A stretch of 64,000 nt of DNA from positions 992,001-1,056,000 of the forward strand of contig OZ241971.1 of NCBI GenBank assembly GCA_965204155.1. Direction: 5' to 3'. Both the position numbers and the translations under genes were made by a program. The notes under the pieces are model-generated. The model did no database searches, was not told the DNA's origin, and saw only the letters and a list, made by a program, of their open reading frames with translations. Each line of letters begins with the position of its first letter. Position 1 is the first letter of the stretch. This document shows, in pieces, positions 55,966 to 64,000 of the stretch. Source of the DNA: UBA6522 sp965204155. Lineage in GTDB: Bacteria > Pseudomonadota > Gammaproteobacteria > Steroidobacterales > Rariloculaceae.

Positions 55966-57366
55966 CTATACGTCGAGTTCGATCACATTGGCGCAGATCG
56001 GATTCAGTTCCTCCGGGCCGTCCGCGTGCAGCATCAGGCTGCCGCCCGTGTTCACGAACGTTTTCTCGAAGGCCGCATTGGGCTCGATCTGAAAGGCCAT
56101 GCCCTCCTCGAGAATCAGGTCGCCCCGATCCTCGCCGAGTTCCCGCAGTTCGACGCCGGCAAATCGTTCGCGCACACCCGGATAGCCTCGCGGACCCAAA
56201 ATGCCCTCGGTAATCACCGTTACGCTTTCCGTCGGGTTCAGCGTATGGATCAACGGGCTCATCTGCCAGGCGCCGGCGCAGCGCAGCGGCCGGGCCATCG
56301 CTTCGCCAAGTTCGCTGAACACCATCCCGGGACGGATGACATCGATGCAGGCGTCGTAGGACTCGCGGCAGATGTCGGCCAGCTCGCGCTTCTTGCCCGA
56401 CAGCGGTCCGACAGAAACGGAAATGCAGATCTGTGAGTTCAGCGATCCGCAGTTGACCATGAATTCGCCCACGATCAGGTCGCCGCGTCGGATCTCGGGC
56501 GGACGGAGCCCCCGCCGCAGCCAGGGAATCTCACGGCCGCCGTCCGGGCCGCCGCCGATCCACAGGTGCGCCATTTCGACACCGTAGCGGGAAGGCTCGG
56601 TGTAGGCAGCCGCCTTGACATCGGCCAGCGTATTGCCCGGTACGCAGGCATCGCGGAACAACTCGCACGCCAGCTCCGCCGCGGCCGCCGCCTTGCGGAA
56701 CATGGCCGTTTCCTCGTCGTTCTTGACGAGCCACAACTGCATGAATTCATTCCAGAGTTCAACGAACTCGAGGCCCGGGTGCTGCTGCTGCAATGCGTTG
56801 GCGAGCCCGCCCGGGCGCCAGTTGCCGGTGCGGCGCTGGATGTGGCCAATCTGTTCGACGCCGAACGTGCCAATTCGCGCATCCTGGAGATTCTTTTCGC
56901 GGATGGCCTCGGCAAGGTGTACCGGCGCGCCCTGTGCCGAGCGAATGTCCCTCACCCAGGACTCGATACCGGCTTCCTCGCCCTTCATCAGCGCCTCGGC
57001 TTCCATCGCGCCACTGCCAAAGACGGAGAAAGCGATCGGTTCGCCATCGATGGGAAACAACAAAGTCGTTCTCTGCATTTCCGACAGATAGCGCGACGCC
57101 TGGTCATTCATGATCAGCATCGCATCGACATCGTTATCCGCCATCATTGAGCGGACCCGGTCCCAGCGCCAATTTTTCGTGGCATTCGTCAGCGTCGGCC
57201 AGGTCGTCAACAGGCTGCGGTCAGCCTTGAGAATCGCTTGGGCCCGAGCATCCATCACCCCGTTGGCGCCCAGCGCGCCGGCGGCAACACCGCCCGCGGC
57301 ATACTTCAGGAAATCACGTCGGCACAGCTCTGGATGAGAATCGCCGGGAGTGTTGTCTGGTTTCAT
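55966..57366 (-). CDS. Tat-exported M24-fold protein with degenerate metal site
   Basis: This 466-residue protein has a Tat signal (CRRDFLKYAAGGVAAGALG). The body is a creatinase/Xaa-Pro-aminopeptidase-like two-domain fold (DVDAMLIMNDQASRYLS; LWLVKNDEETAMFRKAA). Aligning the catalytic region by eye, the two metal aspartates are replaced by Glu and Gln (VGEFM..NSQICIS) and the last glutamate is also lost. His in LIHTLNP and Glu in AFQIEPNA remain. It may be a metal-free hydrolase like creatinase, or a non-enzyme. It converges on the MoaF-like gene. Confidence 0.8.
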   Translation of the reverse strand: MKPDNTPGDSHPELCRRDFLKYAAGGVAAGALGANGVMDARAQAILKADRSLLTTWPTLTNATKNWRWDRVRSMMADNDVDAMLIMNDQASRYLSEMQRTTLLFPIDGEPIAFSVFGSGAMEAEALMKGEEAGIESWVRDIRSAQGAPVHLAEAIREKNLQDARIGTFGVEQIGHIQRRTGNWRPGGLANALQQQHPGLEFVELWNEFMQLWLVKNDEETAMFRKAAAAAELACELFRDACVPGNTLADVKAAAYTEPSRYGVEMAHLWIGGGPDGGREIPWLRRGLRPPEIRRGDLIVGEFMVNCGSLNSQICISVSVGPLSGKKRELADICRESYDACIDVIRPGMVFSELGEAMARPLRCAGAWQMSPLIHTLNPTESVTVITEGILGPRGYPGVRERFAGVELRELGEDRGDLILEEGMAFQIEPNAAFEKTFVNTGGSLMLHADGPEELNPICANVIELDV

Positions 57367-57399
57367 GATTGACTCCGTAAGTGCATATGTCGGCCGCGA

Positions 57400-58083
57400 T
57401 CAGTCCGTAGCGAAGCAGTAGAACAGACCGGATCCGCCCGTGCGGACCAGTTCCGGCTGGCTGCAGCCGGCTGAAGGATGGGCCGAATTCCACGAAGAAA
57501 ACACGCCGGGCTGCAGTGTTCGCCGGTCGTGGTGGCCGAGCATCGCACTGCCCTCATCGCTCGATGTCCAGTTGCTGCAGGTCCTGTCTTCCCCGGCGGG
57601 GAAGGCCGTGCCGTCTTCCCTGGAACCCGTCAATATGTCGTGTTCCGCCGGGATTTCCTCGAGTTCGGGGGAGAGCGTATTGCCTTCCTCGTCGAGATTG
57701 GCGTAGGGAATTCTGATGCCGTTCTCGTCAATGGCCGACGCATGGTTGATGTTGACGTCGACCTCGTGAAGGCGGTCGACGTCCATTGCAATCAGCACGC
57801 CCTCGGCATTGTGCCATGGTCCTTCCCCGATACGGTGCCGGGCGTGAACGGGATCGTTGCCCTGTGTGCTCAGGTAGGCGGCCCAGGTGCGGTCCCCGAA
57901 TCCGGCGGCGTCCGCGAGCGCCTGGCAATGGGCATCGGCCCCCTCGAGGCCGCCGAGGTCGGCACCGTTACCGAGCCCTTCGCTCGTCAGGAAGAAACTC
58001 ATAGTCTGGGCCACGCCCATCGGCCCGGCCAGCAGCGATACAGCCGCGGTCAGGCAACTTCCGAGCAATCTTGAACGGTGCAT
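57400..58083 (-). CDS. Secreted lectin-like protein
   Basis: This 227-residue exported protein (signal ends MGVAQ) resembles the lectin-like/DUF1554 group common in marine bacteria: FLTSEGLGNGADLGGLEGAD, AHCQALADAAGFGDRTWAAYLS and GSGLFYCFA, with cysteines suggesting disulfides. GGAGG lies upstream of ATG 58083. It diverges from the second Tat protein across the second 39-bp repeat. Ligand unknown. Confidence 0.6.
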   Translation of the reverse strand: MHRSRLLGSCLTAAVSLLAGPMGVAQTMSFFLTSEGLGNGADLGGLEGADAHCQALADAAGFGDRTWAAYLSTQGNDPVHARHRIGEGPWHNAEGVLIAMDVDRLHEVDVNINHASAIDENGIRIPYANLDEEGNTLSPELEEIPAEHDILTGSREDGTAFPAGEDRTCSNWTSSDEGSAMLGHHDRRTLQPGVFSSWNSAHPSAGCSQPELVRTGGSGLFYCFATD

Positions 58084-58200
58084 TTGCGCCTCCTGGTCCC
58101 CCCTGGTCTCTGCTCGCGAAATGAGCGCCAATTGCCCCGCTGCTTTTGTCTCTGTCAATATTCTTGCGGTGCTGTGTGCGAGGAACATGTGAACGGTAGA

Positions 58201-58239
58201 AATCTAGTGTTTAACTTTACGACTGTCAAGTTGTATACT
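58201..58239. promoter_or_regulatory. 39-bp bidirectional promoter/operator repeat, copy 2
   Basis: 34 of 39 positions match 53188-53226. It contains plus-strand TTAACT-N17-TATACT and minus-strand TTGACA-N17-TAGATT around the palindromic core. It sits between the lectin-like gene (minus) and the second Tat protein and flavocytochrome genes (plus). Confidence 0.7.
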
Positions 58240-58255
58240 CGATAAGGTGAGCGAC

Positions 58256-58675
58256 ATGATCGACAGACGCCAGTTTCTGGTGAAGAGCGCGGCATCGATG
58301 TCCGTGCCGATACTCGCGCATCCCCTCGCCGCCGTTGCCGGACGGATTCAGCTGCCGTTCGATATCGTCATCATCGACGAGAGAGTCGGCAGTGACGAAG
58401 CCCTGGCGCGGGTCGCCCGTGCGTCGGGAGCACAGTGCATTTCGATCCGTGGAGACCTGGCCAGGCTCTGGTTCGACTCGTTGCGCGGCGCATGTCTCGA
58501 AAGATCCATCGCAATTGCCGGTTTCACGTCGGATCTCGACTCCGAAGTGATGCGCGCGTTCGCCCGCGATGTCGGCTACCGGCAGGTCCAGCGGCGCGAC
58601 ATCCCGATCAATGTGGAAACGGGCCGCGCCCCGACTCGAATTGCTGCCTGGGTCATCGCGCCGATTCGCGGATGA
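58256..58675 (+). CDS. Tat-exported protein of unknown family, paralogue of 52542-53135
   Basis: This 139-residue protein has a Tat signal (MIDRRQFLVKSAASMSVP). The body matches the 52542-53135 protein in order: IIDERV, GDLARLWFDSL, IAIAGFTSDLD, MRAFARDVG and a C-terminal AAWVIAPI. No known family recognised. ATG 58256 has AAGGTGAG close upstream; GTG 58247 is the alternative. It lies just downstream of promoter copy 2 and 60 bp before the second flavoprotein. Confidence 0.7.
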   Translation: MIDRRQFLVKSAASMSVPILAHPLAAVAGRIQLPFDIVIIDERVGSDEALARVARASGAQCISIRGDLARLWFDSLRGACLERSIAIAGFTSDLDSEVMRAFARDVGYRQVQRRDIPINVETGRAPTRIAAWVIAPIRG

Positions 58676-58735
58676 CCACCGCGAAACGCTGAATTCAGTA
58701 CCAAACGGCGAACACCGCAACAAAGGATCAGGACA

Positions 58736-60364
58736 ATGCCGCTGCCGCCAGGACTTTCGCAACAGGATTTTGACAGCGCAGTTGCCGAACTGCGCGAGGT
58801 CGTCGGAGAAGAGTGGGTATTCACCAGCGATGCCCACATCGAGACCTACCGCGACCCGTACTCGCCGCTGCAGGGCAGTGATGACGAGCCAATCCCTTCA
58901 GCGGCCGTGGCGCCGCGCACGGTCGAGCACGTACAGGGCGTGCTGCGGGTCGCGAACGACTACGGGATTCCCACCTGGGCGTTCTCGACGGGCAAGAATT
59001 TCGGTTATGGCGGAACGGAAACTCGCGTTGCCGGGTCGATCATCATCGATCTGAAGCGAATGAACCGCATCCTGGAACTGAACGAGACCAACGCCACAGC
59101 CATAGTCGAACCCGGGGTCAGTCAGTACGAACTCTGGCAGGAAATCCAGCGCCGCGGACTCAGGCTCTGGATCGACGGGCCTTCGCCCGCTTACTCCAGC
59201 ATCGTCGCGATCGGCCTCGAACGCGGCGTCGGCTACGGCCTCAACGGCGAACGCTACCGGGCGCTGAGCGGCCTGGAGGTCGTGCTGCCCACGGGTGAAG
59301 TCATCCGGACGGGAATGGCGGCGCTAGAGGGTTCGGGCGCATGGGCTCAGTATCCGTACGGTCTGGGTCCCCACGTACAGGGAATGTTCTCGCAATCGAA
59401 CTACGGCATCGTCACGAAGGTCGGTGTACGCCTGATCCCTCATCCGCCGGCTTTTCGTTCGAGCCTGGTCATCGCCCCGAACAACGAAGACATCGTGCCG
59501 ATGATCGATACGCTGCGGAAACTCAGGCTCGGCGGTGCGATCACCAACGCCGTCAGTCTCGGTCCGCACATGCCGGGAATGGACCCATGGGCGTCGGCGC
59601 CGATCGATCCCCCGATGGGCGGATTCGGTATTCCTGGCGGACCGGGCGGTCCCGGTGATCCCGGCAGACCGGGTGGTCCAGGCGGGTCGGGCGGTCCCGG
59701 CGGTGCTGGCGGCCCCCCGCGACTACCGGGCTGGAGCTTTCGCCTCGGGCTCTATGGATACGACCGCGTGGTGGAGGCGAACTGGGAAGAAATTCAGGAC
59801 GAATTCAACGGGGCCATTCCCGGCGCCAGCTACGAAACCGAGAAATTCCTTGCGCCGTACGACGGCCAGGACGACTGGGAGAGCCGCCACAAGATGCTCG
59901 CGGGTATACCCTCGTTTCAGGAGACGCCGCTCTGGAACCACGGCGGCGCATTCATCTCGATGGTCCTGCCGTTCGACGGACAGGCCTATTGGGAGTTTCG
60001 CGAAGTCTACAACCGCGTTTATCAACAATACGGCCGGCGCTACATCGGCGGCGCATTGCACAACCATTCGCCCTGGAGCCTGATTGCGCTCGGTGCTGCG
60101 CCTGTCGTTCGCGACAATCCGGAAGCCAACGCCCGCTCGATCGAAATGGCGAGAATGCTGATTGAAGAGTCCGGCAGGCTTGGCTATGGCGAGTATCGCG
60201 CACCGACACCGTTCGCCGATGAAGCCGCCGGCGCCTATGCCTGGAACGATCATGCCCTGATGCGTTTCTTCGAGACGATCAAGGACACCCTGGATCCCAA
60301 TGGCATCCTGGCGCCGGGCAAGAGCGGCATTTGGCCGAGACGCTACCGGGAGGATCAGGCATGA
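58736..60364 (+). CDS. PCMH/vanillyl-alcohol-oxidase-type flavoprotein, copy 2, with Gly-Pro insert
   Basis: This 542-residue paralogue of the flavoprotein at 53276 shares PIPSAAVAPRTVEHVQGVLR, STGKNFGYGG, IDLKRMNRILELNETN and the end DPNGILAPGKSGIWP. Unlike copy 1 it carries a collagen-like insert of nine consecutive Gly-X-Y triplets (residues 301-327) between the two core domains. The cytochrome gene overlaps its stop by ATGA. Divergence from copy 1 suggests a different phenolic substrate. Confidence 0.9.
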   Translation: MPLPPGLSQQDFDSAVAELREVVGEEWVFTSDAHIETYRDPYSPLQGSDDEPIPSAAVAPRTVEHVQGVLRVANDYGIPTWAFSTGKNFGYGGTETRVAGSIIIDLKRMNRILELNETNATAIVEPGVSQYELWQEIQRRGLRLWIDGPSPAYSSIVAIGLERGVGYGLNGERYRALSGLEVVLPTGEVIRTGMAALEGSGAWAQYPYGLGPHVQGMFSQSNYGIVTKVGVRLIPHPPAFRSSLVIAPNNEDIVPMIDTLRKLRLGGAITNAVSLGPHMPGMDPWASAPIDPPMGGFGIPGGPGGPGDPGRPGGPGGSGGPGGAGGPPRLPGWSFRLGLYGYDRVVEANWEEIQDEFNGAIPGASYETEKFLAPYDGQDDWESRHKMLAGIPSFQETPLWNHGGAFISMVLPFDGQAYWEFREVYNRVYQQYGRRYIGGALHNHSPWSLIALGAAPVVRDNPEANARSIEMARMLIEESGRLGYGEYRAPTPFADEAAGAYAWNDHALMRFFETIKDTLDPNGILAPGKSGIWPRRYREDQA

Positions 60365-60702
60365 GAAGGCTTACCGCAGTTGCTTCACTGCTGATCCTGC
60401 CACTCGCGTATGGCGGCGCAGCAGCTCAGGACACCGCACTCGAATTGGGCGAGAGAATCTATGTGGACAAGTGCGAGTACTGCCACGGCAATGGTGTGCA
60501 GAAAGGCGGAACGTTCGTGCTTGAAGCGCGGAATCAGGGTGATTTGCCCGGGCTGCTGACCGAGCGCACGAATCTCACACCCGAGTACATCACTGCCGTC
60601 CTGCGCACCTGGACGAATGGCATGGCGGCGTTTCGGCCAACGGAGATTACCGACTCGGAACTCGAGGCTCTCATAGCCTACCTGACCCGCAACAACGAAT
60701 GA
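60361..60702 (+). CDS. Monoheme cytochrome c, partner of flavoprotein 2
   Basis: This 113-residue exported cytochrome has a signal ending YGGAAAQ and a heme motif Cys38-EY-Cys41-His42. It aligns along its length with the cytochrome at 54772 (QGDLPGLLTERTNLTPEYI versus QGALPAVVDQRTNLTEELI). Presumed electron acceptor of the flavoprotein it overlaps. Confidence 0.9.
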   Translation: MRRLTAVASLLILPLAYGGAAAQDTALELGERIYVDKCEYCHGNGVQKGGTFVLEARNQGDLPGLLTERTNLTPEYITAVLRTWTNGMAAFRPTEITDSELEALIAYLTRNNE

Positions 60703-60808
60703 GAGAGACGCGCGGAGCGAGTAGTCGATCCGAATTTTCGCCGCAGGACGGATCGAGTCGTTATCGAGCGCGAAAGTGCAAGTCCAATCCATGTATCGGG
60801 GAAAACAC

Positions 60809-62674
60809 ATGATTCAAACAAATCTGACCTGGCGACTGATTGCTGTCCTTTCAGCGGCCGTGCTCGGCGCCTGCGGACAGTCCGCACCGGACTCGGACAG
60901 CGCGGCGGACACCGCGGCGGCAAGCACGGCGGACGGCACGGCCGGCATCGACGTGAGCAATATCGAGGCGTTGCTCGCCCGCGGCGAAGAAATCTATTTC
61001 GGCACGGGCGAATGCTGGGACTGTCACGGCAATTCCGGCGAAGGCAATACCGCGCCGTCGCTTCTGCATGCGCCGAGCGCATTCGACATTCAGTACATGC
61101 TCGACACCAATCCCGAGATGGGCGATGTCGCCGAAGCGCTCGATGCGTCCAGCGAAGATCTCGTCGCGTCCGCTGCCTATATCCGCACGCTCGCGAATCT
61201 CGACGTCAATGCCGCCATCGTCGAGGAGCTCGTCGCTTCCCTGGCAAGCGCGCGCGACTACAGCTTCTACGCATCGGCCGACAACTTCGTCATCACGCCG
61301 CGCGACGAACTGATACAACAGGTCGAAGGCTTCGACACGGTGCTCGCGGACTGGGAACGAAAGTCCGCAACCGGCAACATCATGCATACCTACGACATTC
61401 GCTCGGTCCGGACATACGATGCAGGCGAGCCGAAGTTCACGCCCGAAGCAGGCAAGGTCTATTTCTACGAAGCAACCGGCGCCGGATATCCGGCAGGGAT
61501 CGACTTTCCCAACGCCGGCCAGTTCGACGCAGGCTCGACGCACGTCGTGGTCGGTGACGCGGCTACCAAGGAAGTCATCGCGTATCACAGGTTTCCGGAT
61601 GAGATGCGGACGTCGATTCACTCCACGGCGGTCACGCCCGACGGACGCTATGTCTATGTAGCCGGCCCCCGCCCGTCATTTGCCGGTGCCGAGGACCGTC
61701 CCATCGGCACCCCCCGTCCGGGGGTATCGCGGCTCGATTCGCCGTCATCGCTGATCAAGGCGGACGCGATCACGCTGCAGCCGGTGGAGCAGCTCGTCAT
61801 CGGCGGGCGCATGCATCACGCGCAGATCTTTCAGGACCGCTACATGCTCGTCGACACGTTTGCGCGGGACATCGACGGACTGGACGTCTTTCTCATGGAT
61901 CCCGAAACCGACGAAGTCATCGGCGGTGTGCGCGACGAGGAACTCGGCGGGGTTTCGTATACCTCGTTCACCGACAACGAGTACATCTACATCCTGATGC
62001 AGCCGGGCGGCTATGGCGCATCGTCGATTTCCGCCTACATCGCCGCCTCGGCGTACAACCGCGGACAGTTCGCGACCATGCGCCCGTTCTGGGTGGCGAA
62101 GGTCGACCCGGAATCCTGGGAAGTCGTGCAGGAGTACCCCTACCCGGGCTTCCGCGCCAACTGGATCATCGTCGACTCGGCGCAGGAATACATGTACGTG
62201 CCCGTGGGTGCAAACTCCTACCTGAACAAGATCAATCTCGAGACGGGTGGAATCGCCTGGACGACACCCACCGGCATCGGTCCTTACGGCGCAGCCCTCA
62301 ATGCGGATGAATCGGAAATCTGGGTGGCCGACAAGGGTGAGACCACCGGCATGTTCGGCCGCACGATGACGGTAATCAATACAGAACGCGGACGGGCGGT
62401 GGAGACCGTCTTTTCCGGCTACCAGGTCGACCATGTGCTGCTCGCACCGAACGGCCGCGAGATGTGGGGCACAAGCAATGCCGACGGGCGGGTCTACGTG
62501 TTCGACGCGCAGGAGCGCGTTCAGACCCATGCCATCGACATGCCGAATTTCGGTGACGCCCACGGCCTCGTATTCGTCTGGTATGACGATGACCTCGTGC
62601 CGCATGTCGTGCGCGACCAGGGCGGCTTCCACAGCGGGATCGATCCGGTACTGGGAAATGTCCTTGAATATTGA
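60809..62674 (+). CDS. Cytochrome c and beta-propeller lipoprotein
   Basis: This is a 621-residue lipoprotein (lipobox AVLGAC, Cys22). A cytochrome c domain with Cys69-WD-Cys72-His73 is followed by a long YVTN/NirS-like propeller (STAVTPDGRYVYVAG, MHHAQIFQDRYMLVD, PYGAALNADESEIWVADKG, GYQVDHVLLAPNGREMWG). The layout recalls cd1-type proteins, but no d1-specific evidence is visible. ATG 60809 is preceded by GGGG. It may accept electrons from the flavocytochromes or form a sensor. Confidence 0.8.
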   Translation: MIQTNLTWRLIAVLSAAVLGACGQSAPDSDSAADTAAASTADGTAGIDVSNIEALLARGEEIYFGTGECWDCHGNSGEGNTAPSLLHAPSAFDIQYMLDTNPEMGDVAEALDASSEDLVASAAYIRTLANLDVNAAIVEELVASLASARDYSFYASADNFVITPRDELIQQVEGFDTVLADWERKSATGNIMHTYDIRSVRTYDAGEPKFTPEAGKVYFYEATGAGYPAGIDFPNAGQFDAGSTHVVVGDAATKEVIAYHRFPDEMRTSIHSTAVTPDGRYVYVAGPRPSFAGAEDRPIGTPRPGVSRLDSPSSLIKADAITLQPVEQLVIGGRMHHAQIFQDRYMLVDTFARDIDGLDVFLMDPETDEVIGGVRDEELGGVSYTSFTDNEYIYILMQPGGYGASSISAYIAASAYNRGQFATMRPFWVAKVDPESWEVVQEYPYPGFRANWIIVDSAQEYMYVPVGANSYLNKINLETGGIAWTTPTGIGPYGAALNADESEIWVADKGETTGMFGRTMTVINTERGRAVETVFSGYQVDHVLLAPNGREMWGTSNADGRVYVFDAQERVQTHAIDMPNFGDAHGLVFVWYDDDLVPHVVRDQGGFHSGIDPVLGNVLEY

Positions 62675-62745
62675 GCACTGACGACCGGAAACGGCCATTC
62701 GCTGTTGGCCGGAAACCTATAGACACCCTTGATGACGGAGCCTTC

Positions 62746-64000
62746 ATGAACAGTTACCTCACCGCGGCCGCGTTGCTTGTCTTCCTGATTCCTTCGAGCC
62801 CGGCGGTTGCCCAGCCCGCCGACCTTGCCCGGCTGCAAACCGTGATCCATACACTCGACGTTGACGGCGACGAGGCGTTGTCTACCGACGAAGTCCAGCA
62901 GGCGACTGAACGTCTGCTGAGCCTCGACAGCGACAGCGACGGGGCTCTGAGCCTTGAAGAAATGGGCGGCCCGGCGCCGATTCGGGGGATGATTCGGCAG
63001 CAGTACGTTATTCGCGCACTGGACGAAGACGGCGACCTGAGCGTGTCGGCCGATGAGCTTGCCCGCGCGAGCCGGTCCCTGGCCTATCTCGATCAGGACG
63101 GCGACTGGAATCTGAGCCACCAGGAACTGAATCCGCCGGGTCCCCCGGCCCCGCCACCTCCCGATGGGCCCCCGCCCGGTGGAGCGCCTCCCGGCGGAGC
63201 ACCGGACGGCGGCGGTCCCGGCGCTGCAAATTTCGCCAACATGGACATGATGCGGCGCATGAACGAGTACGGGAGCGAAATCGTCGGCGACATTCTGCCG
63301 GGCGCCGACAACCGCGCTTTCGACGGATATACGCTGGTTCACGATGCCGCGTTCGGCGGGCAAAACGCCAATCGAATCTACCTGACGGACATGAACGGCG
63401 AAACCGTGCACCAGTGGGAACCGGGACGCTATCAACCCGAGGGCGCGGTTGCCTATCTTCTCGAAAACGGATTGCTGCTGCGCACGATATCCAGCCATCA
63501 CTGGACCCACGACGAGCCTTATCCGGTCGGCGCCGCAGGCACCGTTCAACTCCTCGACTGGGACAGCAACGTCGTCTGGGAATACGAAATGGACGTGCCC
63601 GAAAAGCACGTGTTTCATCACGACGTGAACTACATGCCAAACGGCAACATTCTGGCGATCGCCTATACCGGGTTCAGCCGCGAAGAGGCGCGTTCGATGG
63701 GTTGGGACGGCGAGTTCCCGGTGAATGCCGATACGGTCTGGCTCGACAAGATCGTCGAGCTGCAGCCCGATCTCGTCGATGGCTCCACGGAAATCGTCTG
63801 GCAGTGGAACGTCTGGGATCATCTCGTCCAGGACAAATTCCCCGACCGCCCGAACTTCGGCGATGTCGAGACTGAGGTGGGCAAGATCGACATCAACTAT
63901 CTCCGGGAAGACTACGTCTTGTTCATCGGCGGGCAGATGAACCATGTCAACAGCGTCGACTACAACGCGGAGCTCGACCAGATCGTGCTGAGCTCGGCGG
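62746..64000 (+). CDS. EF-hand arylsulfotransferase-like secreted protein, 3' end beyond window
   Basis: The first 418 residues are present. A signal peptide (ALLVFLIPSSPAVAQ) is followed by four EF-hand-like loops (DVDGDEALSTDE, DSDSDGALSLEE, DEDGDLSVSADE, DQDGDWNLSHQE), a Pro/Gly-rich linker, then an arylsulfotransferase (ASST)-like propeller with GYTLVHDAAFGGQNANRIYL, HHDVNYMPNGNILAIAY and MNHVNSVDYN. ASST enzymes move sulfate between phenols, which would fit the phenol-oxidation context. GGAG lies upstream of ATG 62746. Confidence 0.8.
   Translation, partial: MNSYLTAAALLVFLIPSSPAVAQPADLARLQTVIHTLDVDGDEALSTDEVQQATERLLSLDSDSDGALSLEEMGGPAPIRGMIRQQYVIRALDEDGDLSVSADELARASRSLAYLDQDGDWNLSHQELNPPGPPAPPPPDGPPPGGAPPGGAPDGGGPGAANFANMDMMRRMNEYGSEIVGDILPGADNRAFDGYTLVHDAAFGGQNANRIYLTDMNGETVHQWEPGRYQPEGAVAYLLENGLLLRTISSHHWTHDEPYPVGAAGTVQLLDWDSNVVWEYEMDVPEKHVFHHDVNYMPNGNILAIAYTGFSREEARSMGWDGEFPVNADTVWLDKIVELQPDLVDGSTEIVWQWNVWDHLVQDKFPDRPNFGDVETEVGKIDINYLREDYVLFIGGQMNHVNSVDYNAELDQIVLSSA

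Overview
The window looks like a GC-rich gammaproteobacterial chromosome, probably from an uncultured, free-living aerobe. The case rests on the macromolecular-synthesis block rpsU-dnaG-rpoD with tsaD nearby, a CysB-type regulator beside a fused cysG, prpBC, large TonB-dependent receptors and many exported proteins. Nothing in the sequence fixes the genus. Five toxin-antitoxin modules, one insertion sequence, a tRNA-bounded mini-island and several broken genes show active accessory turnover.

Layout. 1-4.7 kb: a 3'-truncated flavin-dependent halogenase downstream of a TonB-dependent receptor, with two LacI-type operators upstream. 4.7-13.2 kb: sulfur assimilation (cysH, cysB, cysG) interspersed with a VapBC-type pair, a rhodanese, a B3-like metallo-beta-lactamase-fold protein, an IS1182-type element and a CorC-like protein. 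13.3-18.1 kb: a surface lipase-like lipoprotein overlapping a second TonB receptor. 18.3-25.5 kb: 1-Cys peroxiredoxin, a second VapBC-type pair, DUF423, a CYP199A-like P450 with a tiny secreted peptide in front, and a large ThuA/sugar-dehydrogenase/PKD/cytochrome c lipoprotein. 25.5-30.5 kb: an accessory block with Xre-RES, HipBA and AbiE; the AbiE operon sits alone between an intact CAU tRNA gene and a 45-bp duplicate of that tRNA's 3' part.

30.6-44.4 kb is mostly housekeeping: a GltB-like FMN protein, an exported nucleoside deoxyribosyltransferase-like protein, rpoD, dnaG, rpsU, prpC, prpB, a methyltransferase, tsaD, folB, a pteridine-reductase-like SDR, MidA and uppP. 44.4-51.5 kb: an NHL/propeller gene broken by an in-frame TGA, a crotonase remnant, two STAS proteins, AmtB and an RsbW-like ATPase, the last four forming a likely operon.

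51.8-64 kb is the most distinctive part. A TetR regulator is followed by two separate gene sets. Each has a p-cresol-methylhydroxylase/vanillyl-alcohol-oxidase-type flavoprotein overlapping a small cytochrome c, and a small Tat-exported protein of an unrecognised family. Both sets carry nearly the same 39-bp bidirectional promoter/operator, and a related site precedes the tetR gene. Around them lie a MoaF-like secreted protein, a Tat-exported M24-fold protein with lost metal ligands, a lectin-like protein, a cytochrome c/propeller lipoprotein and an EF-hand arylsulfotransferase-like protein that runs off the right edge. I read this as a duplicated periplasmic system for oxidising para-alkyl or para-hydroxybenzyl phenols, with the P450 at 20.5 kb as a possible partner for methoxylated aromatic acids. 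The substrates are inference.
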